Shown here: one piece after another, positions 56,611 through 64,000 of the stretch
How positions within the stretch are numbered: position 1 is the first letter of the stretch
Layout of the letters: the number at the start of each line of letters is the position of its first letter
NCBI RefSeq assembly: GCF_029168945.1
Contig: NC_083602.1
Span: 66,050,600-66,114,599, forward strand
Length of the DNA stretch: 64,000 nucleotides
From: Cannabis sativa
Lineage: Eukaryota; Streptophyta; Magnoliopsida; Rosales; Cannabaceae
Direction: 5' to 3'
Position numbers and translations under genes: made by a program
Notes under the pieces: generated by a model
Databases searched by the model: none
Seen by the model: the letters and a program-made list of their open reading frames with translations, nothing else
Told to the model about the DNA's origin: nothing

Positions 56611-57612
56611 ATGGGCTGAGGTAGAGGTCCCAGGGGCAGGGCTCGCGGACGGGGTGATGTTAACTTGCCGCAGGCTGCCCAAGTCAATCAGGAAGCCCAG
56701 AATTGGGAAGTTAGGTTTATTGAAATGCAAGCCAGAATAGAGGAGCAAGATAATGAGATTCAGAGATTGTGGCAGCAGGGTGCTCTTGTAGTGCCGGTGC
56801 CAGAAGTTCCAGTGGCACCCGCCCCTGCTGCTCAGGCCGAGGTAGTGGTAGCGGCAAAGTGAATGGAACCTTTGTAGGAACGGTTCCGGAAGCAAGCACC
56901 TCCGGTCTTTTTGGGAGGTCCAGATGTGATGAAGGCCGATTAGTGGCTAACGGTGATCACCAAAATCCTGAACTTTATGGGTGTCACCGAGAACGACAGA
57001 GTTGTGAGTGCCACTTTCCAGTTTCAAGAAGACGCTCTGGTCTGGTGGGACATGGTGTCTCAGATTCACGACGTCACCACCATGACCTGGGAAAGGTTTC
57101 AGGAACTCTTCAACGCCAAGTATTACAATGAGGCGGTCAGAAGCGCCAAGAGGAAAGAGTTCGCTCACCTGACCCAGCGTGAGAATATGAGCGTCACCGA
57201 GTATACTAATCAGTTTGACCGGTTGGCGAGGTTAGCCTCGGGAATTGTGCCGACCGATTTCAGTAAGAAAGAAAAATATATTGATGGAGTTAATGTGAAG
57301 ATCAAGTATGACCTTATGGTTACTACCGACGACAAGACCACCTATGCTGTGATAGTGGAGAAGGCAGTGCAAGCTGAGGACGCAGTTACATGTATGTGGA
57401 AAGAGTTAGGACTCCAGTATGTGGCGGGGCTCCTACCCCTCCTGCGTCAGGTTTCAGCAGGGGAGGTAGTGGTTCGGCCATGGACTAGAGGAGGAAATCA
57501 TCCACTGCATCTGGTGGCTCAGGGCAGAACAAGAGGTTCCGAGGGAACCAGAATCAAGGTGGTCGTCAAGGTAGTGTGGAGACCCGTTATTCTTACTGGA
57601 GTGTCTCATTAG
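56611..57612 (+). pseudogene. Gypsy gag, multiple stops and frameshifts
   Basis: The ATG at 56611 starts an Arg/Gly-rich N-terminus, broken at once by TGA (56617, expected Arg). Further stops in the same frame are TGA 56860, TAG 56875 and TAG 56941. From 56953 the capsid-like region is readable for over 140 codons (FQFQEDALVWWDMVS, WERFQELFNAKYY, REFAHL-like KRKEFAHLTQ, YTNQFDRLARLA). Near 57395 the frame shifts (the Gly/Ser/Gln-rich basic tail is in another frame), and near 57595 it shifts again into the pol frame. Three of the stops are explained by C-to-T change of CGA or CAG. Confidence 0.85.
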
Positions 57613-60600
57613 TAAGAGGCATCCTCCGGGTGAGTGCTTGGGTCAAGGTTCTTTTTGTGTGGCTGCCAGAATCTTTAGTAAATGTGGTAGGTCGTATGAT
57701 AGTTATGAATCAGGGTTTGGAACCCTATAACCTGGCGGAGAGTTGGTTATCTCCAACCGGTGGATTAGGTCTATGCCGATCAGGATAGATGGTAGAGAGT
57801 TAAGTGCTGATTTGATAGAGATGAGTTTAGTAGAGTTTGATATTACTTTAGGAATGGATTTCCTATCTAAATATTCGACAAGCATTGATTGTAAAAGAAA
57901 GATGGTGATCTTCCAACCGAAAAGTGAAGAACCATTTGTGTTTGTTGGTTCAGTTCAGGGATCCCGGATCCCGGTGATTTCGGCCATGTCAGCTAGAGAT
58001 TTATTGCATGGCGGTTGTTTAGGGTTTCTGGCCGTGGTGGTGGACACCACTCGGCCAGATACCATTCGGCCAGAGGACATCAAGGTGGTTCGGGAATTTT
58101 TGGATGTTTTTCCTGAAGAACTTCCAGGGTTACCACCTCATCGGGAGATTGACTTCGTGATAGATTTGGCACCAGGAGTGGAACCGGTTTCCAAAGCCCC
58201 GTATAGAATGGCTCCAGCTGAACTTAAGGAATTAAAGATTCAGCTCCAAGGGTTGCTTGACATAGGGTTTATTCGGCCCAGTGTGTCACCCTGGGGAGCC
58301 CCGGTTTTATTCGTCAAGAAGAAGGATGGATCTATGAGGATGTGCATCGACTATAGGGAATTGAACAAGCTGACGGTGAAGAATAAATATCCATTACCTA
58401 GGATCGATGATTTGTTCGATCAACTTCAGGGGAAGACGGTCTTTTCTAAGATTGATCTCCGTTCGGGTTATCATCAGTTGAGAATCCGAGAGGAGGACAT
58501 TCCGAAGACGGCTTTCCGCACTAGGTATGGACATTACGAATTTCTGGTTATGTCATTCGGACTAACCAATGCTCCTGCAGCATTCATGGACTTGATGAAT
58601 AGAGTATTCAAGGATTTCCTCGATATCTGTGTGATTGTGTTTATCGACGACATCCTCGTGTACTCTCAATCAGAAGAGGAGCATGAGTTACATCTTCAGA
58701 TGGTACTGCAACGGCTTCGAGAACATAAGCTTTATGCCAAGTTCAAGAAATGTGAGTTCTGGCTATCTCAGGTGTCCTTCCTAGGGCACATTGTGAGCAA
58801 AGATGGGATCAAGGTGGATCCCGGGAAGATCGAATCCGTCAGGGATTGGCCGAGACCAAAGACAGTGACAGAGATCAGAAGCTTCTTGGGTTTAGCTGGG
58901 TACTACCGTAGGTTCGTGGAAGGGTTTTCAAAAATTTCAATGCCCCTAACCGAACTTACAAAGAAAAATCAGCGGTTTATCTGGTCAGATAAGTGCGAAG
59001 CTAGTTTTCATGAGCTAAAACAGAGGTTGATTACCGCTCCAGTACTAGCTTTGCCTTCAGACAAGGAGAAGTTCGTAGTTTATTGTGACGCATCCAAACA
59101 GGGTTTGGGGTGTGTATTGATGCAAGCCGATCGGGTTATCACTTATGCCTCCCGATAGTTACAGGATTATGAACAGCGATACCCGACTCATGACCTAGAG
59201 TTGGCCGCGGTAATTTTCGCATTGAAGATTTGGCGGCATTACCTTTACGGGGAAAAGTGTGAAATCTATACCGACCATAAAAGTCTCAAATATTTCTTTA
59301 CTCAGAAGGATTTGAATATGAGACAAAGGCGTTGGTTGGAATTAGTGAAAGATTACGACTGTGAGATCCTCTATCACCCCGGGAAAGCCAATGTAGTGGC
59401 CGATGCCCTGAGCAGAAAGGGTCCCGGGCAAGTAGCTAGTATGGTTCAGATCTCACCTCAGCTAGCAGAAGATATGGTTAGATCCAGCATTGAGTTTGTG
59501 GTAGGTCAGCTTCACAACTTAACTCTGCAATCCGATCTGTTAGAAAGAATAAAAGTCGCTCTGATGACGGATCTAGATTTAGGGAAGATCAGAGATAAGG
59601 TGTTGGCTGGTTAAGCCAAGGACTTTTCAGTGTCAGATAACGGGATGCTTTTGTATAAAGCTAGGGTTTGTGTTCCGAATAGTATGGAACTTAGGAATGA
59701 GATCTTTGAGGAGGCTCATTCTACCCCATATTCTCTGCATCCCGGAACCACTAAGATGTACCAAGATTTGAAATCGTACTTCTGGTGGAGCAGTATGAAG
59801 AAGAATTTGGTAGAATTCGTATCGAGATGCCTCACTTGTCAGCAGATTAAGGCTGAACATCAGAGACCAGCAGGGTTGTTGCAGCCTCTAACCCTACCAG
59901 AATGGAAATGGGAAGATATCACGATGGATTTTGTGGTCGGGTTACCTAGGACCACGGGTTTATTTGATTCCATCTGGGTAGTGGTGGATCGATTTACGAA
60001 ATCTGCTCATTTTCTGCCGGTTAGAACAACATTTACAGTGGATCAGTTGGCAGAGTTGTATGTCAGAGAGATAGTAAGACTTCACGGGGTACTGAAGTCT
60101 ATAGTTTCGGACAGGGATCTGAAGTTCACCTCCAAATTTTGGCAGAGTTTGCAGCCAGCAATGGGTACAAAGCTGAAATTCAGTACAGTATTCCATCCTC
60201 AGACAGATGGTCAAAGGACAATTCAGATATTGGAGGACATGTTGAGAGCCTGTGTTATGGACTTTGAAGGCTCATGGAATAAGTATCTACCGTTGATAGA
60301 ATTTTCTTACAACAACAGTTATCAGAGTACGATAGGGATGGCTCCCTATGAACTGTTATACGGTAGGAAGTGTAGATCTCCCATCCACTGGGATGAGACA
60401 GGGGAGAGGAAATACCTAGGTCCAGAATCAGTGCAGCGGACCAATGAGGCAATAGAGAAGATAAAAGCTAGAATGCTTGCCTCACAGAGTAGACAGAAGA
60501 GTTACGCAGATCCGAAACGCAGAGATGTTGAGTTCCAAGTAGGGGACCATGTGTTTTTACGGGTATCTCCGATGAAGGGGATCAAACGTTTCGGGAAAAG

Positions 60601-60937
60601 AGGCAAGTTATGCCCTAGATTTACAGGACCTTTCGAGATTCTCGAGAAGATAGGTCAAGTGGCATATCGGTTAGCATTGCCTCCAGCCTTATCGTTAGCT
60701 CACAACGTATTCCATGTCTCGATGTTGAGAAAATACGTTTCAGATCCCTCTCATATACTCAGTTATGAGAGCCTTGAGCTACAGCCAGACATGACTTATG
60801 AGGAACAGCCAGTGCAGATCCTGGATAGAAAGGATAAAGTCCTTCGAAATAAGACCATAGCGTTGGTCAAGGTTCTTTGGAGAAACAACAAGGTGGAGGA
60901 AGCCACCTGGGAGCTAGAGTCAGATTTGAGGGAATAG
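57600..60937 (+). pseudogene. Gypsy pol: RT, RNase H, integrase, chromodomain, with three stops
   Basis: A single frame runs from the zinc-knuckle-like segment KRHPPGECLG to DLRE, interrupted by TAA 57728, TAG 59156 (Gln expected) and TAA 59612. The protease is partly deleted: no D(S/T)GA is present before [13 protein letters not shown] is complete, with FIDDILVYS (catalytic Asp pair at 58645-58650). RNase H follows ([29 protein letters not shown]). Integrase shows HHCC, catalytic Asp at 59927 and 60110, but TDGQ is joined directly to RTIQ (60212-60220). The two residues holding the DD35E Glu are therefore deleted. The C-terminal chromodomain (about 60790-60937: QPVQILDRKDK, VLWRNNKVEEATWE) would guide insertion to heterochromatin. 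Confidence 0.93.
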
Positions 60938-60938
60938 T

Positions 60939-63279
60939 TGTAAAGCCCGCTTAGTTTAATTTGGAAATTAGCAGTTAATTATGATTAATTATGAAAATTA
61001 TTTATAGCTATTTAAATAATTTATTATGCTGTTATTTATGGAATTCAGAAATGCATTTTTATGTCGTGTAGTAGTTTGCATAATTTTGCATTCCTAAGTG
61101 TCTTCGTATTTTGGAACTCGGTGTTTGGCTCAGTAGAAATCACAACTTAGTATGTTAGTAGTTTGGGACGGGTTAGTAGACATTGGGAATTTCGGGAATG
61201 GCCGGGAATTTAGAATTTCCCAAAAATACCCCTTTAGTGTTATTTATGTGGTTTTAGTGTGGAGGGGCAAAATGGTCTTTTTGCCCCATTAGTATTTTGT
61301 CTTTAGTGATTTTAGTAATTGAAAATAAATGTTTATTTTATTGTTTATTTGGCTGAAATGAGTTATGCTAGGTGGCTTTTATTCTTTTTACAAAATCAAC
61401 ACTTAGAAAAAGATAAAAAAATTCAAAACACTCTCTCCTTTCCTCTCTCTTTTTCGGCCCTTGAGCAGCAAGCTAAGTGGGGTTTTATCTCCATTTTCAA
61501 GTGATTTTTCAGCAAGATTAAGTGATTCTAGTAGAGGTATTTCTTTGTTCAATTTCTTACTTTGTTTTCTTGGAATTTTTGATGAAAAGATGAGTAAATG
61601 CATGATGATTTGGAGTTTGTTGCTGCTGTAGTTTTAGGTTGTTTTCTATGATTTTCTATGCTTGAATTGAAGGGATTTAAGTAGGTTTCATGCATGCTAG
61701 TTGTTTGGTTTAAGTTTGTTAAATTTTGTATAAAACTATGATTTTTGAAGAAATATGTGAATCTGTAATTTGTTTGCTGTAGTTAGTAGATTTCATTTTC
61801 AGAGGGTTATTTATGCTTGATTAAGTGGATCTAAGCTACTTTGATTGCATGTTGTTTAGATTTGCTCAAGTTTGAGTTTAGAACTCAAAGCTTGAGCTTC
61901 AATGGTGTTTTCTATTTCTGTGCATTCTGGATAGATTTGATGCCATAGAAATGTTATTTGGGTTATATGGAATAGGTCTGGAAGGTTTGAATTGATTTGT
62001 AGTCGTTTTGGGCAAGTTATGAATTTTTGATGTTGCTGCTTGCGAGGAACCGGAATTCCGGTTGTGCATCCGGAATTCCGGATGGGGTTCTGAATTTTCC
62101 CAGAATCGGAATTCCGGTTGGGCAACCGGTCTGCCGGTTGGGGAAAATTTTGAAACCCTAGATTTTCTCGATTTTATGTTTTAGGGGGTATTGCCATGCT
62201 TTTTATCGATAGGGAAACTTTTAGTTCCTAGTTTAAGTCCCCGGGAAGTGATTTAGCGTGTCACTTATAGTGTTGTGATTTTTATGGTTTAGGAGCCTGT
62301 AATCCGTCGCGCAGTTAAAGTTCCAGTCAGGTTGACCGGCACACCTGAATTCGGAATCCAGGTAAGATTAGTATAACAGTATGCATATGTAGATTACATG
62401 TTTAGCGTGCATGTAGGAAGCCTGTTAGATTACATTAGTTATGTATGTTGGCTTCGAACCATCCAACCCTGTCACGTCGGTAAGGTGCCGGAGTATGACC
62501 AAGAATGAGTATGACCGGTTCGACCGATCAGGCTGACACTTGGTTGGTGGTTCCGTACTATTGACGTATCCCGTCGGTACAGGCTGGAGTATGACCAGCA
62601 GCCGGAGTATGACCGGTTCGACCGATCAGGTGGATATAGTAACACGTCGGTACAGGCTGGAGTATGACCAGCAGCCGGAGTATGACCGGTTCGACCGATT
62701 AGGCTGTTACGTGTCAATAGTACCGTCCCTATGAACGTTCAGAACTAAGTACCGTGTTGGACACGGCAGTAGTGGCTCAGTACCGTGTTGGACACGGCAG
62801 TAGCGGGACTCAGTATCGTGTTGGACACGGCAGTTAGGGTTATGATCAGGGGTATGGGCGTCTGATCATGACCGGGTTTATGTAAGAATATTATTATGCT
62901 TTTCTTACTGAGTCTGTTGACTCACAGTTCTACGTTTATGTGTAGGTAAAGGCAAGGCTAGAGCTGATGGACCGTGAGCGAGCTTATGAAGATTGTACAT
63001 GTCGGGGCGGTTAGGCCTGGAGCGTACGATCCTCGGGACAGCAAGGCTGATTTTTGTAACTAGTCGCTAGGCGACAATTATTTTGTATGAACTGTAAACT
63101 TTTGTAAATGTTTTTTTGTAATCGGGATCTCGAGTCTTTTTGTAATTATATTTTACAAGTTTAATTAAAAAGGAAATTTTTTAATTAATCACGTTTTCCA
63201 TAAACCTCGTTGATTAGCAACAAGCTGCACAGCATGTTTAAAAATCACGTAATACGCCTATGTTAGTTAGGGTGTTACA
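60939..63279 (+). repeat. Gypsy 3' LTR (2341 bp)
   Basis: Follows the pol stop codon (60935-60937) by one base. Same internal repeats as the 5' LTR. Confidence 0.95.
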
Positions 63280-63349
63280 AAAAGGTTATGAGTAACTTTT
63301 CAAAAAACTCATCTTTGGCGGGCCTTGGCATTGGGGTTCGCCAATCATT

Positions 63350-64000
63350 ATGAAAATCTTGTGTTGGAACTGCCGTGGGCTTGGGCCGTCACGGAATGTT
63401 CAGTTCCTTAAGGAGTTGGTTACTAATAAATGACCCAATATTGTGTTTTTGTGTGAAACTTTGTGTAAAAAGATGAAGGTGGATCATTTGAGTAGAGTTT
63501 TGGGCTTTGAGGGGTGCTTTGTGGTAGAATACCAAGGAAGAAGTGGAGGGTTGGCTATGCTATGGAAGAATCAAGAAAAGGTTTCGGTGGACACTTTTTC
63601 TGAGAACCACATTGACTGTAAGGTTTCTTTTGAAGGACAAAGAGAGTTTAGATTCACAGGGGTGTATGGTGAACCGAATCGGAGTCTTATAAGGAAAACT
63701 TGGGATCTTTTAACAACTCTGCTTAGTCGTTCAACTTTGCCATGGTGCCTTATGGGAGACTTTAACAATGTCCTTAATCAATCAGAGAAAGTTGGGGGAC
63801 AACCTTATCCGGTGTGGCTTATTGAAGGGTTCCAGGAGGCAATCCTGTTGTGTGGATTGAGAGACATGGAGATGCATGGGCATCCTTTTACTTGGGAGAA
63901 GAGTAGAGACTCTCCTAGTTGGATAGGAGCTAGATTGGATAGAGCTTTGGTGAACAATGATTGGTTGAGCATTTTCCCTACGGCTCAACTTACTAACTTA
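63350..64000 (+). pseudogene. LINE ORF2, AP endonuclease domain (3' end outside window)
   Basis: The ATG at 63350 overlaps the ORF1 stop (ATGA). The frame shows the endonuclease/exonuclease/phosphatase motifs of plant L1-type LINEs in order: MKILCWNCRGLG, VFLCET, GRSGGLAMLW, TGVYGEPN, CLMGDFNNVLN and SWIGARLDRAL. One in-frame TGA at 63431 (codon 28, consistent with CGA to TGA) breaks it. The endonuclease nicks target DNA for target-primed reverse transcription; RT would follow beyond the window. Confidence 0.88.

Larger units (their letters stand above)
53913..63279 (+). mobile_element. Complete but dead Ty3/Gypsy chromovirus (Tekay-like)
   Basis: LTRs 53913-56244 and 60939-63279 flank gag-pol. 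The TSD AAAAG is perfect at 53908-53912 and 63280-63284. PBS TGGTATCGTAGCC resembles the initiator-Met type. Gene order is gag, zinc knuckle, (protease), RT, RNase H, integrase, chromodomain, which defines chromoviruses. Nonsense codons, frameshifts and deletions inactivate it. The LTRs are nearly identical apart from scattered substitutions and two short replaced segments (near 54064 and 55310). Confidence 0.95.

Noticed and set aside
59960..60214. 84-codon minus-strand ORF
   Set aside because: Shadow of the integrase frame.

Overview
The window is AT-rich plant nuclear DNA, almost certainly from a dicot. The evidence is spliced genes with GT/AG introns, plant-specific families (FAR1-like, plant mobile domain/Ulp1, ALP1), and Athila, chromovirus Gypsy, Copia, hAT, MULE and LINE elements. 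The low GC and the repeat families would fit a Rosales genome such as Cannabaceae, but that is a weak inference. Only one gene looks like an intact, ordinary host gene: an ALP1-type domesticated Harbinger transposase at 44.5-48.5 kb.

1-19.55 kb: an accessory-gene region that looks like a very large Mutator-like (MULE) composite. It holds a FAR1/MULE transposase-type gene running off the left edge (minus strand), a promoter block with four degenerate TGGGCC-containing repeats, a small ORF with an RNase H1 N-terminal/viroplasmin-like fold signature, and a small coiled-coil ORF with a CxxC. A 4.4-kb imperfect palindrome (6724-11167) has a 153-bp tandem array at its centre and mirrored TATA-plus-ORF modules in its arms. 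Beyond it lie a broken GRF zinc-finger gene and a frameshifted 11-exon plant mobile domain/Ulp1 protease gene. A hairpin-rich segment ends near 19552.

19.55-24.35 kb: non-coding DNA with one MITE and a solo Gypsy LTR (21344-23376) with near-matching 5-bp flanks.

24.35-43.32 kb: five nested insertions, readable from their target-site duplications. A hAT-like element (8-bp TSD) contains a Copia element (TSD AATTA). The Copia left LTR is split by a solo LTR. That solo LTR is split by an Athila-like element with tRNA-Asp PBS. The Athila pol is split by a second solo LTR of the same family in opposite orientation (TSD ATAAG).

43.3-49.2 kb: the ALP1-like gene with its promoter, a start-stop uORF overlapping the ATG, and a 2.8-kb intron. 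A MITE-like hairpin element lies downstream.

49.7-53.4 kb: four adjacent copies of a roughly 0.4-kb foldback MITE, then a stretch with a recurring AACCAGTTAC-like motif.

53.4-64 kb: a LINE whose ORF1/ORF2 overlap is interrupted by a 9.37-kb chromovirus Gypsy (Tekay-like; TSD AAAAG). The Gypsy is inactivated by several nonsense codons, frameshifts, loss of the protease active site and a two-codon deletion that removes the integrase catalytic Glu. LINE ORF2 (endonuclease domain) runs off the right edge.
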